Shown here piece after piece: positions 24,251 through 37,325 of a stretch of DNA of 64,000 nt. The notes under the pieces are model-generated. The model was not told the origin of the DNA. It worked only from the letters and a program-made list of their open reading frames with translations, and did not search any database. The translations under genes were made by a program, and so were the position numbers. Source of the DNA: Acridotheres tristis (taxonomy: Eukaryota > Chordata > Aves > Passeriformes > Sturnidae); assembly GCA_037013685.1 (NCBI GenBank), contig CM072887.1, positions 50,271,154 to 50,335,153 of the forward strand. The letters run 5' to 3'. Position 1 is the stretch's first letter; each line of letters opens with the position of its first letter.

Positions 24251-24297
24251 ATGTATGTATGTATGTCTGTCTGTCTGTATGTATGTATGTATGTATT
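24251..24297 (+). repeat. Compound (GTAT)n(GTCT)n(GTAT)n microsatellite
   Basis: ATGTATGTATGTATG is followed by GTCT/GTCTG units and again GTAT units, ending at GTATTTC. The interruption by (GTCT)3 splits the array into two blocks. It is likely length-polymorphic and has no coding meaning, though it yields Tyr/Cys/Val-Met repeats in frame. Confidence 0.95.
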
Positions 24298-26319
24298 TCA
24301 CCTTTTACCATCAGCTCTTTTCTCTGAGTGGAGCCCAATCTCCTGCTCAGGTCATGAGGTTGTACCCATCTCTCATACACAAGAGAAAGAAATCAGAGAG
24401 ACCCTCCTTTATTCATCTTTATGCAGATGATGTGTGTGTCAGTCTAAGTGCTTAAATTAACCCCATGCCAATTCTCTGATACTTTGGTCTATCTTTTTAT
24501 GGGAAATCCCTGTTCAGTTGTCAGCTTCGACTGGAATCATTCTGTTGATTCCAGCAGAGAAGTAAGAGCACAACCAGGTGAGAACTTTTTGAGTGGATGC
24601 TGAAAAATGTGGAAGCAGCTATTGGTGTTCTTAGGGAGAGGTTTTGCATGTACAGCTTTTATTCTGAAATAGAGAACAGTGGCTTTCTCTGGGTTGAGGC
24701 AAAGAAAAGAGTATGTCTCTGCTACTGTTTGAAGCTACCCTCAGTTTCTATTTGCGGGTGATACAGAGAGTGAAAAGTGGTCAAGAGAGTGCCTCCTGGA
24801 TATTAAGAGATCACTTGTTTTCAACTTCTAGTTTCATGAATTGATAAATCTCCTGTTATTGGTAAGATTCTATAAATGAAAGTGAAATGAGGGCCTATCC
24901 CACAGACTCAGCCCTACCTACTGCCTAAAATAATAAAAAGAAAAGAAAGGAAGAAAAATTAAAGCCTCTAAAGAGAAGAAATGGACCCTTGTGCAAAGGT
25001 GTGCTCAGCAGCTCTGTTGTTTTTTCTTTGATTTTTCTTAGGCAGAATTAATCTTCTGGAATGCAAGTAAATCTTCAAAAGGTGGATTTTCCTTTGGAAT
25101 GCAAATTTTTATAGTGATGCTTCCCATACCACTGAAGGAATATGGTAATGTTACTATGCACTGATCCTATTATTTCCATTTCCAGAAATCAAATACTCAT
25201 AGACTTATCTTCATGACCCCCTGTGAAACAGGTAAACTCTGATTGGAATTGGAGTTTTACTACTGGGGACACCAAGGCAATGTTTACAATCCATGGCCTT
25301 CCAGTTACTGATGAATGTATTCAGTTTCTACTCAAACCTACCCCTGGATGGTTTAGTGAGCTGCTTACAGCTGTTGAAACTTACTTCTGTGGGGTCAGTA
25401 AGTACATGAAATAAATGTATGGGCATACTTATGTCGCCATAAGCTTGTTCTGAAGATCAAATCAGGTAACTATTTACACTGCTGACCACTGCATCTGCTT
25501 GCAAGAGCTGGTTGGCATTGATCCTCCCTATGGTCAGCAACACCCTGGAGGAACAGAGCTTTACCATGCTTCCAGCCCATCTCTAGGTACATAGTTTGGA
25601 GTTAGGAATAGCCTCCTTTGTCTGCCTGAAGGTATCCTGAGGTTGTCGTTTCCTAGGCATAACATTTTTTGAGATTTTGGGGTTTTTTATTTATGCCCTT
25701 CTTTCTGATGAACTTTTGGAGGGGCCTGAGACCATCCCTCGAGGGACAGGTTTTGTCTGAGTTTTATTTGTGTATGCCAAGGTTGGAGGCACTGCTGCCA
25801 GTGATTAATATCTCAATTTCAAAGTGAGAAGATTCAGGAATATCTGCTGAGATATACATATCTGTTGTATGAAATTAATGCTGTGGAAGAACTGGTTCGC
25901 ACATCACGTTTGTGCCTGTAGTTTAAATTAGGGAGCGTTTTTCATAATATTTTTTGGTACAGTGTGAGAGGAAATCAGAATTTGTGGAAGTTTGTTACTC
26001 AGAAGAAGTGTCAGTTTTTTGGCACTTAAATCTTCTCATATATTGTTAAAAATGAACTGTTGCATCTTTTTCAAACTAGAAACTTTTCTGACCTTAGAAA
26101 CAGCAGTCTAATAATATTGGCTGTAAATGTATTTATTGTAATAAATGTTTTGTTAAACCTGTAAGTGAGAGAAAATTTCATGTTTTATTGATCTGTTGTT
26201 CACTCTGTTTTGAACTGAGTGGTTTGGTACTAACCCTTCATGCAGATATTGATTATTTAGTAGAACAAGCAGAAAAAAATTGCAGAGGTGGAGGGAGTTT
26301 GACAGGCAGGGTTGTTTAA
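24298..26319. other. Non-coding DNA, nothing recognised
   Basis: Unique sequence with short purine-rich runs (24930-24960). No repeats or coding frames were identified. Confidence 0.45.
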
Positions 26320-26470
26320 ATTTGTTAAAATGCCCACTGAGAAAATCTGAGAGGCCTTATTCAATGGAAAGACCAAGGCCTATTTACATGGAAATGCATG
26401 TGATTATGATTCATTGGAGACATTAAAATTGTGTGAATGGAAATTTATTAGAAAGAGAAGACCTAATGGA
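26320..26470. promoter_or_regulatory. Candidate conserved non-coding element
   Basis: Compact high-complexity block with ATTTACATGGAAATGCATG (octamer/POU-like half sites ATGCAT) and ATGATTCATTGG. It differs in texture from the flanking AT-rich DNA. The judgement is by eye only. Confidence 0.25.
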
Positions 26471-27836
26471 AACAGAGATATAAACTGGAAGCAGAAATCC
26501 CTTTCAATCTACAGATAAATAGGCTAGCTATTTTGAAATATGCTAAAATTTTAAAATATTTAAAGGGAGCCAATATCTAAAGATCATTATCAACATTTTT
26601 GCATTTGTCTTGTCTTAATTTTGCTCTTCCAAATGTCAGCCAAGTTGCTGAGTTTTCAGGGCTAACCCTCAAACTTTCATAATGTTCTTACATGAGAACT
26701 ATCAATTTCCTTATTTATCGTCTGATTTTATTAACGTGTAGAGTAAGTTAACACAGAATGAATCTAGAATTCACTGCCACAAGGTGCCACCAAGTTCAGT
26801 GGGATTCAAAGAATAATTATGCATTTATATACATAATGAGAACTTCCGTGGTTTCACTTCTCATAAGAATGATCACACTCTCTTTTCTTTAAAAGAAAAA
26901 AGCATGACCCCTAAGTTTCAAAGTGGAAATCTGGTTTGCATTGTGAAGAGATTTGTCCTTATAGGCACATTAATTCTCCTCTTGATTTCTCACCTGTTTC
27001 TTTGAAAGACCACAGATTAAATACTGGATTTCATATATTACCAGTGTGATAAGGAAATGAGAATTCTGGTGTTGCTATTGTATTAATGTGCATGCTCTTT
27101 TTAGGACTTGAATTTGGATTCTTTATTTTGTCTTTGTTCCTGCTGGTATTGCTTCTGACAAGATTTTGTAGTGATATGTACTGAATCTTAAAATTATCAG
27201 TGCAATCCTGTGTCTCCAGACTCAATACTCCAGACTATATTAATTTTTAGAGCTGAATAATTTGCACTGATTTTTTACAGTTTACACTGCAGTACTTCAT
27301 GAAAAATATCAGTGCCTACATATACTATGGCATCAGGGAAGAATGCTATGCACTAATCAGTAAGGAGATCCAGTGCTAAATCTGAGATTTCCCATTTTTG
27401 TGGGGTCTGATTTTCCATGCCACTTAGTTGGTATAGATGAGGTTTTACATATGGGAGATTAGGAGCCACATTTGAACACAGATTAATCATACTCTGTAAA
27501 AGCTTTCTCAGAGAACAACAGTGTAGATACCTGACTTATGTTATGGAACAGAGTAGTACATACACCAATAATAAATTTAGAAGGAAAGGTAATTGACAGT
27601 GTAAAAGTATAAGAACTTATCTTTTTCTTTTCCATTTTTTGTCTTTTTTTCTCAACAAAGTTTTCACCATACACCATATGTGGTTGTGTGCATAATAAAC
27701 TGATTGCTATTATTCCTTTATTTGATGGTACAAGCATCCACTAGAGAAGTCAGAGTTCTCAACTGTACCTTTTCTCTTCTATAAAAACATATCCATCCTT
27801 TATGTAATATGTGTCGAGGTTTCCTTTGCTTCTTCA
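26471..27836. other. Non-coding DNA, nothing recognised
   Basis: Unique AT-rich sequence without repeats or coding frames that I can support. Confidence 0.45.
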
Positions 27837-27903
27837 CCAATGAGAGATTTTTTCCTATATTTTTTTTTCAAATTTTAAAGCAGAAACCCCTCCCTATATA
27901 ATA
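27837..27903 (+). promoter_or_regulatory. CCAAT box and TATA box in core-promoter spacing
   Basis: CCAAT at 27837-27841 and CTATATAATA at 27894-27903 lie about 55 bp apart, which is the usual geometry of a Pol II core promoter. They predict a start site near 27925-27935. TATA-like strings are common in AT-rich DNA, so use as a promoter is unproven. A decayed solo LTR is an alternative, since TGTGTCGAGGTTTCC at 27810 could be a left end, but no matching right end was found. Confidence 0.25.
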
Positions 27904-27947
27904 TCCCTAGAGCTATTATGAAATCACCTGAAAAAATAAATGTTATT

Positions 27948-28196
27948 ATGTTGTTCCTGCTATTTTTCATCATTCTAGGCATAAGTGAACTGCATCATGC
28001 TGGGGAAGAGTGCTGTGAAGAACTACCAGCAGAGGATATCCCTTCCAGCATTTCCAGTTTGGGGTGCAGAACACAGCTGATCCACCTCTTTCTTTTTGCT
28101 TTGCCCTCAGGAGAGCGGTTTGTGGCAGAATGGGACTGTAGCATTCCCCACAGCTGTGTGTGCATCCTTGCGTCTTTTGTCCTCCTGCTTATTTAG
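27948..28196 (+). CDS. Candidate small secreted or anchored protein (unproven)
   Basis: Frame from ATG 27948 to TAG 28194-28196, 82 codons; an upstream in-frame ATG at 27918 would give 92. The N-terminus reads MLFLLFFIILGIS, a plausible signal peptide, followed by an acidic segment with a CC pair. There are six cysteines in all, and the C-terminus is a hydrophobic tail (ILASFVLLLI) of the kind seen in GPI-anchor signals. The spacing does not match the defensin pattern or any family I know. A CCAAT/TATA pair upstream predicts transcription starting between the two ATGs, which is why I prefer the second. AT-rich DNA easily yields hydrophobic N-termini, so chance remains the likeliest explanation. 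Confidence 0.12.
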   Translation: MLFLLFFIILGISELHHAGEECCEELPAEDIPSSISSLGCRTQLIHLFLFALPSGERFVAEWDCSIPHSCVCILASFVLLLI

Positions 28197-28359
28197 GGAG
28201 CAAGCTGCCCCTATGAATTGCCTCACTGGCTTGTTCCTGACTATATAGAACAGACAAGCTTCTTGTGGTCCTATGCTGATGAGGAAAGAATGGTTATGAA
28301 TTGAGTGCTGAATTAAACAAATCCCAGTAATTGAAAATCAATATTTTTCTCAAGCTGCC
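28197..28359. other. Non-coding DNA, nothing recognised
   Basis: Unique sequence between the small frame and the next candidate element. Confidence 0.4.
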
Positions 28360-28480
28360 ATCTGCAGGTGTTTAGCTGCAGACTGCTGATGCAGTAGCTG
28401 AGCCTTATGCATGAGATGCTGAGACACTGCTGGGAATTAATTGGTGAATTAATTAGAATAAAAAATGAGCAAACAGAATG
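28360..28480. promoter_or_regulatory. Candidate regulatory block with doubled homeodomain site
   Basis: GAATTAATT occurs twice, at 28434-28442 and 28446-28454, a 12-bp step that places two TAAT cores on almost the same helical face. Just upstream is ATGCTGAGACACTGC, similar to a MAF element. The texture suggests conserved non-coding DNA. Confidence 0.25.
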
Positions 28481-31400
28481 AGGTTCAGGAAGCAGGTCTA
28501 TCTGTGTGGATATTTTCACCATAGGAGTCTCCCTTTACCCTGCTGGGCTCATGGTGTCTTTCTATAATCCTGGGGTAAGAAAGTTCAGAGCAGGCAGTCC
28601 TCTGAAATAGCTGTCAGCACTTTACTAAACATTGAAGACTGTCATAACCTAATCCTTTGCTTGTATAGCATGAGTCCCTTTCAGGCATACTGAATAAAGT
28701 TAACAGTCACTTACATGAAGGAACTAGATTGTTCTATAAAGCATAAACACCTTTAAATTCAGCTTTTAAATTCCTTTGCAGCTGGTTTACATTTCTTTGT
28801 AGAAGACAAAAGTAAAAATATATTTATCATTTTTCCAGATACTTCTGAGAATGATAGCATTACAACTGCAGGTGTGCAGATGCCGATTATGTCTTTTGTA
28901 GGCTAGATAAAAGAATAGCAACAGTGTGATGTTTGTAAATATTTACTGCAGCTAAATTCAATATTTCTTTACCAGAAACAGCTAACAGGACTATTCCAGA
29001 CTAACAGGAATATTTTGAGTTTGTGGAAAAGAGGCCATTTTTTTTCCCCCATCTCCTATCATTCACATGGTTCATCTGTTTCCCTTCCTTCTCCAGCATC
29101 TGCTTGTCACCCACACGTACTGATTCCTGAGCTACATTTCTGACTGCTGTCTGCAGGATTCAGTAAGGCTCTCTTGCAGCCTTCAGTGTCATGCACTGAT
29201 CTGCCTCTTCTAGGTTGTACTTCACACCCTATAAGTAGGGAGAAATCAGCAGAGTGAGGTAAAGCTGGCACTAAGATTCTGCTTCCAATAGATGAAAGAG
29301 GTTCACAGTGCCCCAGTACCTGAAATAACTCGAGCTTCTAATGTTTATGTAAACAGCAGGAAAACAGTCTTTGAAGGTACTGTGAATGCTATTTGTAACC
29401 AAATGACTGAAAAATGCAGGTTGAGACCATAAACTGCATGAGGAGCAGGGGCTACTACAATATTGTAGCAATAAACACGTAATAATGCACCTCAGTGCAG
29501 ATGTTTCAAAGATTTCAAAAAGGCAGAAAGGAATGAAGGAGTCGGAAAGATGAGAATATAAAAGATTATTTGGCAAAATGAAGAAAATTCTCAGCAATAT
29601 TTACGATGATCTCTTGCCCACATCCCTGAAAAGATAAAGCCTCCTAGCTGCCCTTGCTGCCATGTGGACTACACAAAATCTTGCCTTGGAGAGCAGACTT
29701 TAGTTACGTCTCATCCAAAATCAGAAGGGAGAAGAAAGAGCTACTAAAGAGGAAGAGAGAAAAATAAATTAACCCAGGGGATTATTTCTAGGCATAAAGT
29801 GTCCTTGAGCACATAAATCATCCAGTCTTCCTTGGCTGTATTAGTAAACACACACACACACTTCTGGAGCCTGCCACTGCATTAAACTTCTGCAGAGGGA
29901 ATATCAGACCAGTCAAGAAGACCTGTGTAGGGTAGAAACTTGGAAAAGAAACATTTTCCTATTTTTAAAAATTGATTCATCAAGATGTTAAAATTAGATC
30001 CTCAAAATCCTGTGCTTGGCTCAGCACTGGCTGCCATACTTAGAGAGTCTGATAGGCAGCTGAAGACCCCAGATATCTCGATGATGTATGCATCATGCAT
30101 GAACTTAAAAACCCCATAGGGTCTGCAGATGTTGTCTCCAGCTGCAAGCACTGCTGAGAAGAGGCTGGGACATCTAATGTCCCATTTGAGCATGGTTCAT
30201 CCTAATCAATGAGGCATGACTTTGTGAATAGCCATTGGGAATTCTAGGAAAGAGAAAAAAGATCTGAATTTCTGTTGAACTGATACCATAGAACTGTGCA
30301 GGAACCAGGCAGTTTTCCCCAAAAGCCATAGCCCAACACTGGCTGACTGTGCCTCTGCTACATCAACCAGTTATTTTGCCCTTTATTTGATGCTACTAAG
30401 TTTGAATAATTATTTTTATTAGACTTTGCTTCTATGTAATGGAGTTTCTCCATTGGAGCTCATTGGCAAAAAATTCTCTTCTCCTTGCTCAAAAAACTCC
30501 TGATACTATCTTGCTGCAAGATTCCGCCAAAATTTTAGCTACAGCTGTCGTATTTTAGTCATCTTGAAGATGACACCAACAGTTTCCATGTAGCATTTAT
30601 GAAAGGCCAATTTCTGGTTTAGCTTTATAAATTGTTGAGTATTTTTCTTAAGAAGCCAGTTGTCTTCCTGACTGTGCCTTTAATATTCTCACTTTGGATT
30701 CCTTCACAAAACAGTACATTTTGAATTGCTTGTAACATGGTCAGTGCAGCAGACATTACCTTGCCTGAGCTATTCTCTGGTGTGGGCTGTGCAGGCAATG
30801 CCCTGTTAAACAGCCTCCTTAATAGAGTGGACCAGTAACAATAGGAAAATGCTCTTTTTGGCTTCCATCCAACCTTTCTTCACAGGATGCATGGGAGTTT
30901 TCTCCATCATAGTGACAACACAGGCATTGACATAATTGCACCTCAAATACAGAATTGAAAATAACAATTTAAGAGGTCTTCCTATAATGCTTTTCATATT
31001 TGAATCAACAGCCACTTTTGATTTCTGACAAGAGAAAATATTTCATTTCTAGACGCACCACAGAGATAAAATTTTTGCTACTTATTATTCTGTTCTTTAT
31101 CCTTTGCCAGCCTTATTAAAAAAAGAAAAGATATCATCAGCCCTTTTCTGTGACCCTTCTTCTCATCAGTCATCTAAATCACACTGTATTCTGCTTTTAT
31201 AAAAAAATCAAATGGATGAAGAGATAGAAGAAATCTTAGAGGAAACTGTTTCAGTGAGTCTGGGAAGTGGGATGTGATATAGAAGATCCCAAAACAAAAT
31301 TAACACATGAAAACTCCAACAATGCAACAACTGCTGAGGATTGCATGCAGAAGAAACTCAGGAAAAGCACAAAAAATTTAAGATCAAATTAATTGCAGTG

Positions 31401-34275
31401 TTAAGTCTGCTTGTCTAAATTTCCAGTGTAGTAATCTATTTTATATGACAGTGTCTGTCTGTAAAACAGACTTTCACAATGTGCTAAGTGACAAAAAACA
31501 ACCTGGCAAAACATGAGCCTGCCAGTTGTACCCTATAAAATGATTAAATAAAAATGGCATTACAGGGCTCTATATTCCTTTTCCTCCTTATTTCCAGCTC
31601 AAATTTGCTCTGCTTTCCAACTGAAGAAAGAAAAAAATGTTATTCCACCCTCCACCTCCCAGTAGCCAGTTCTATAAGCACTCCCTAGAACTGGGAATTA
31701 AGCCAGCACTGTGTTTTGGTTTTGATTTAGATATTGCATTCGACAGTGTTAGTAATGCAGGTGCTGCTGGCCAGATTAGGTCTATCGGGACACCTGTACA
31801 GTCCCTTATATTTTCATTATGCTCTTAGTAACACCTCTGTGAAGGTTTCACCATGTAGGGAAGGTAAAATCAGAAGACTGTGGGTTTACATGAATGTAGC
31901 CAGTGATTTCACACAGGCAGCTGTGTTCAGGTGTTGTAAAATATGAGATTAAATGAACTAACCCTGACCACTAGAGTCAGAGTTTATTTGTAAAGGAGAA
32001 AGAAATGGAAATCTACTCAACTTGAAATGGTGGCACATCACAGCCAAAAAGAAAGAAATCTGATCTCCCTTTTAATCACTTGTATTTGTAAGGCAGAAAC
32101 ACAGATTGTAAGAATGCTAAGAGGATATTTCTTGAGATCAATATTTGCTGCAGGTAGTCCTTTTTATTCTACAAAAGCCTGATTTTTGAATTCCTAGATG
32201 TTATCCTAAAGTTCTCTCAGAATCATCCATAGTATATCTATACAGGCTATTGCAATGTTTTCTATTTTTTCGGATTAGAAGTGCTCAATCTTTTAACTAA
32301 TTTTGAAAAATTGCACTCAGCCACACCACGTCCCTTTATTTGTGATGATGGTCAGATTCCTATAGGTGTGGTGTATGGATGCTTCTTTCAAACACCCAAA
32401 GGTCTTGTCCTATGCTATGTGCACATAGTATGTGAATATCCATAATGTTACTCTTTCACTGAATATAACATGATTTCTGCTGCAAAACAAGTAAAACAAA
32501 TCTTGAATGTGGACAGCAGGGAATATGTTGGTCAAATAGTAAATTCTTGCAGATAAGGTATTAGCTGGAAGTTTTGCTGCATTTTATTGATCGTATATGT
32601 AAAGTTAAAATATTCATAAGTAATAAATGTTTCAGTCAGTAAAGGCAGTAATACCCTTTGGTTTGCCAGTAGACCATGACTTCTCAAACCAAAAAACTTT
32701 CTGCAAACTTTTTCTTAGTTATTCAAAGCATTGTGCTTAAGTTTGCTGAGCCAAGACATTGTTTCAACTGTCCATGTGTCATAAACAGTTAAATTTAGAT
32801 ATGTCAGCATTTTGATTTGCTCAAGATACTACCCAGTATCTCTGAATGTTTTCAGAATACAAGACTCTTAATTCAAAAGGCTGCTGACAGAACTGACATG
32901 AGTGGATCACATCAAGCACAATATGTTGTTCCTTATTTGGAACTGTACATATTGTTTTTCTTCCTCTGTGGATGTTTATTTGAAGGATGAATAGGTCACT
33001 CCTAGCAGGAGAGCTCATCATATGAGTGCCAGATACAGAGGACAGATGAGTCAGTTCCACACAGACTACAAATTATGCATGCAGGATAAAACTATATTCA
33101 TATTTGCATTTGACCTAAACTTCAACTTTCAAAAATAAGTTTAAAAGAAATTATTCTGAAATTCAAAAATTGTTTTGCAGAAAGGAAGCAGTTCAAGCAA
33201 CACAGCTGAAGAACAAAGAAGTCTCCACCGATAGGAAAATAAGACATTGAGAATGAAATACTGTACATCAGTGTGCATGAGCTCAAGCCTGTATTTAATA
33301 CACATTTTGAAATATGTTTATCTGATGCATGATTGATTGATACTGCTGCAGTGTTCAAATCTCAGCCACTGTCCAGTCATTGCTTGTCATCCTAAAATAT
33401 GGCTTGGTGTAGAATAAAACCACATTTCTTTTGTGGATGGCAGTACAAAACTTTTTTTTTTTTAATTAAACCTGCCTGTTTTGGTTACAGAACTGTTACT
33501 GACTACTTTTTCTCAATATGTACAAATGAACATGAGGTGGGAAAGTCACACAGGTCCTTACAGGAACTGCAGTAAAGTCTAAGAAAAGAAAGCTGCAGTG
33601 AATAAAGGAACAATGCTGAATATGACACTCATATCTGTATTCTCTATTTATTGTCTAAGAAGTGGGAACTACCGGACATGTGACCCAATATTTCTCTGCT
33701 CTTTTGCTGCAATAAAGGTATTATATTATTTGCAACATGTGAATGGATTTCAGAAGCATAACAGATGATGAACAGTATACAAATGAACATAAAAACAGAA
33801 GAGGCATATTTGCAGCAGAGTTCCAGGGTGATGGGAATTCTAATGTGCACATGTTAACCAATTAAAATGAAGCCACATGTACTAACCATCTCAGGAGAAA
33901 GGCTAGTGATCTTGCAAATAATCTCATGAAATAAAAATGCATATTTGACTTCTGGGGAGGCTGTTGTCTAGGAGAGTGAAGGGATAAGAGAAAGTATTAG
34001 TCATTTTACTATGTCAGCTAATTATACCCATTCTTATCCCATTTTAAAATAATTGGGAATGGGAATGTGGTGTCTCTGAATGACCTACATTACCAACAGT
34101 TCTCTGTATTCCTCCTGGGAAGAGCACTTTAATAATTGCAGAATTCCAGACAGTGCTGTGACTTCAATGGGTCCAGAGTTGTGATGGGAAATGCTCCTAA
34201 CAGACTGGCAGTGACCAAAACCTCATGTAAGCAAACAAGAGTCATTTCTTCTGACCCACTTGCTTAGCAAAAGCC
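28481..34275. other. Non-coding DNA, nothing recognised
   Basis: About 5.8 kb of unique AT-rich sequence. It contains a short (CA)6 run at 29851-29862 and a T-tract near 33452-33463. The many short frames have no family resemblance. Confidence 0.45.
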
Positions 34276-35059
34276 AGAGAGACCTCGAGGAATCAGAGGT
34301 CTGGGCAATCACCAGCCATATGAAGTTAACAAGGGAGAGTGCCAGACTCTTTCCAGGGTAACCCTGGATGTACAGACAGGATGGGGAATGAGAGGCTGGA
34401 GAGAAGCACCACAGAAAGGGACGTGGGGGCCTTAGTCCACGGCAAGTTGAACATGAGTTATTGTGCCCTGGCAGCCAGGAGGGCCAACCCTGTCCTGGGA
34501 GGCATCAGGCACAGCATGGCCAGTCAGACAAAGGAGGGGATTGTCCTGCTCTGCTCTGAGCTGGGGCAGCCTCACCTCCAGTGCTGGAGGCAGCTTTGGG
34601 TGTCACAATACAAAAAAGGCATTAAGCTGTTAGGGAGTGTCTAAAGGGGGGCCAAGAAGATGGTGAAGGGCCTTGTGGGGGAAGCTGTGTGAGGAGTGGC
34701 TGAGGTGACTTGGCTTGTTCAGCCTGGAGGAGACTGAGGGGAGACCATTGCAGTTACAGCTTCCTTGCGAGGGGAGGGCAGGCACTGATCTCTGCTCTGT
34801 GGTGACCAGTGACAGGACCCATGGGAATGGCCTGGAGCTGAGCCAGGGAGCTTTAGGTTGAATATCAGGAAAAGGTTTTTCCCCAGAGGGTGGTTGGGCA
34901 CTGGTTCCTCAGGCAAATGTTTACAACACCGACCCTGAGAGAGCATTTGGACAATACACTTGGGCACATGGTGCGACTCTTGGGGATCGTGCTGTGCAGG
35001 GCCAGGAGTTGGACTCGATGTTCCTGGTGGGTTCCTTCCAACTCAGCTTATTCTGTGAT
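34276..35059 (+). mobile_element. CR1 LINE, 5'-truncated, decayed ORF2 end plus 3' UTR
   Basis: The left part (about 34339-34644) still translates into the last part of the CR1 ORF2 protein, downstream of the reverse-transcriptase core. Motifs such as ERDVGALVHGKL, ALAARRANPVLGGIRHSM and a QYKKGIKLL segment are visible. Stop codons and frame shifts then break it (first stop at TAA 34642-34644). The right part has CR1 3' blocks ending in GTTGGACTCGATG, TTCCTTCCAACTCAGC and TTCTGTGAT (35051-35059). It belongs to a different CR1 subfamily from the copy at 10.7 kb, as the 3' ends differ. It encodes no working product. Confidence 0.95.
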
Positions 35060-36204
35060 CAGCATGCCATGTAAGTGCTGCTAGTAAAGTAAGTAAGTGT
35101 AGTGCTGTTTTAATGACCTAGGATGTTAAGGAGATCTGACCTTCTGGTCAGTGGTCAGACCAATAACTAAGGGCAACCTGGAGATGCTAGCAATTTCAGA
35201 AGAGACCATTTAGTTGGTTTGGTTTGCTTTTTTGAGTTGCTAATAAAGCCAAATCCACCCTTTAAATGTGTAAGTTAGATTTTATTTCAAATGTGTAATC
35301 TTTGTCTGAAATAGGAACAGAAGAGCAGCTGCCAAATTGTGGTACTTAGGAAAAAATAATCCCTGACACAATTTATAAACCAGAGAAAGTCCTAGTGGGA
35401 ACTTTGGAAGACGGGGTGTTGCTGAGAAGAGACAAGTGGGAAAAGGAATGAGTTCCAGAATGATTGCTCTTTAATTGATGGTGTTGTAAGAGCAAGATAT
35501 GCTTGCTAAATCCCATCTTCAACTCCTGTTTGCAATCAAATAGAAAAATTGAAGATTATGGCTTTCCAAAAGATTATATATGGCTTCTCCAGCAGGTAAT
35601 GTTAGTTAAGTTGTGCAATGTCCTCTCTTCACTGATGTCAGCAAGTACCAGCATGTTGTGTCATCTCAGTACATATAATTTGGTTGTAGATGGTGACCAG
35701 CTCTGTGCTGACAGACAGTGTCTCCAAAGGATATTCATCACCAGCTAGTTGTTTTAGTGATCATATCACTTAAAAGGAAAATCAAACAAACCAGTGGGAA
35801 GATTTGTTTTCTGCCTTTCCTTTCTTTCATACTTTTTCTCAGCTGTATAACTTACACTCTATTTCTGTTCTAATTTTAAGCACATATGGGCATAACAGAT
35901 TTTTAATGAAAATCTCAGTGCCTGAATACCTGTTTCTGACACTTTCATACAACATCCCATGGAGAAGAAATAGACCATAACATATGTCAAAACTGTGTAA
36001 TCCAAAGAGTGAGTGTGAAGGCATTCCAAGTGATACAGCTGTCTTTTCCAGGCCTGTAAACAGGTTGGGTAAAACTTTAAAATAAAATACCTTTACTTCC
36101 TGCTTGTTTTTTGCCTCACTTACTGGTAAGATTGCGTAACAGGACTGGTCACTTCAAAGCAGATTTCTTTTCTAACAATCTGCCTCTTAACAGGTTTGGG
36201 GTTT
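35060..36204. other. Non-coding DNA, nothing recognised
   Basis: Unique sequence after the CR1 end. A tiny (AAGT)3 run lies near 35087-35098. Confidence 0.45.
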
Positions 36205-36253
36205 TGTTTGTTTGTTTGTCAATTTTTTGTATTTATTTACTTGTTTGTTCGTT
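36205..36253 (+). repeat. (GTTT)n/(TTTA)n low-complexity tract
   Basis: GTTTGTTTGTTTGT, then a T-run and ATTTATTTACTTGTTTGTTC. Imperfect tetranucleotide repeat. Confidence 0.8.
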
Positions 36254-37288
36254 TTAAAAAGGAATGAGACAAATTTCTTTTAAGTCCTATGATGAGTAAG
36301 TTCATAAGTAAGTCTGATAGCCTTTTTCAATTCCTTTGCTTATACAAATCTTTCAAACCTTTCAACTCCCTTTGGTGTCTGGATGTAAAAAATGTATGTA
36401 GTACTGCATGCTTCTGCAGTCCTTGAAACTGTAAGAAAATAGTCCTTTTAAATCTGTTTGCATGAAAAAATGAAACATCTGCTAAAGTTGAATGTGTGGT
36501 TGGATGTGCTTAGCAGCAGAGAAATTTAAAGTGAAAAATCTCCAGGTCTGGTCAGTATCCATGCTTGCAGGTCACTTCTGTCACACAGCCCTTAATTAAC
36601 CCCAGGTTACAGAATCATTTAGCACAGAGCTGTGGTTACTTTCCCAGTGTCTAGTGATTTTATTTGGAAGAAATTGCTATAACCGTCTTTTTATAGAACA
36701 AAGAAGACACTAAGACAGGAAAAGAACACACCTCTCACTGCCTCTTTTTCCCTTACACCGGGTTGCAGCAATGAGATGAGGTAGAGAGAAGAGTGAGTGA
36801 CATTTGTATAGAGGATGTCTATGACTGAACCAGGAATAGTTTCTGCATTTGTGAGGAAGGTGCAGTGTGCATAGCTTACAATGGGGCTGCTTTTATGAAC
36901 AAAACAATGTTTCTGCAGTTTCAAGGGCTTTTGGTTCCATAAAGCCTTCTATGAACTGTCCAGGGTCTCAGTGAATTTCTTCCCATCTCACTTTCCTGTG
37001 CAAATCTGGTGTAAAAACCAGCTTAATAAGGCCATTTAAGGAAATACTATACAGTGAGCATGGATATAGCACTCCTTCATCTTCTTGTAACATATGGCTA
37101 GATACTTTGTTGGGGCTTACTAGTGCATTTCCAGGGTCATTGAGTCTTGTCTGTCTTCTAACACAGACATCAGCACTAGGGAATAGTCTACACCACCTCT
37201 GCAAGGGTAACCCATTAAGAACAAGCAAAAATTGATTAGGAATCTGTTCAACAACTCTTGGAATAAGCCTCTACCATGATTTTATGGC
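36254..37288. other. Non-coding DNA; weak enhancer-like texture at 36.55-36.65 kb
   Basis: CCCTTAATTAACCCC (near 36590) resembles an HNF1/homeodomain palindrome in a slightly more complex patch. Otherwise nothing is recognised. Confidence 0.35.
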
Positions 37289-37325
37289 AAAACTCACATT
37301 GAAGTGGTAAAAAACTCACATTGAA
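37289..37325 (+). repeat. 22-bp-period tandem duplication
   Basis: AAAACTCACATTGAA occurs at 37289-37303 and again at 37311-37325, separated by GTGGTAA. It is a simple local duplication, probably from replication slippage. Confidence 0.85.

Noticed and set aside
27810..27970. Solo LTR of an endogenous retrovirus (TGTGTCGAGG start, TATA, AATAAA)
   Set aside because: No matching right end, target-site duplication or primer-binding site could be found. The promoter-like motifs are noted separately.
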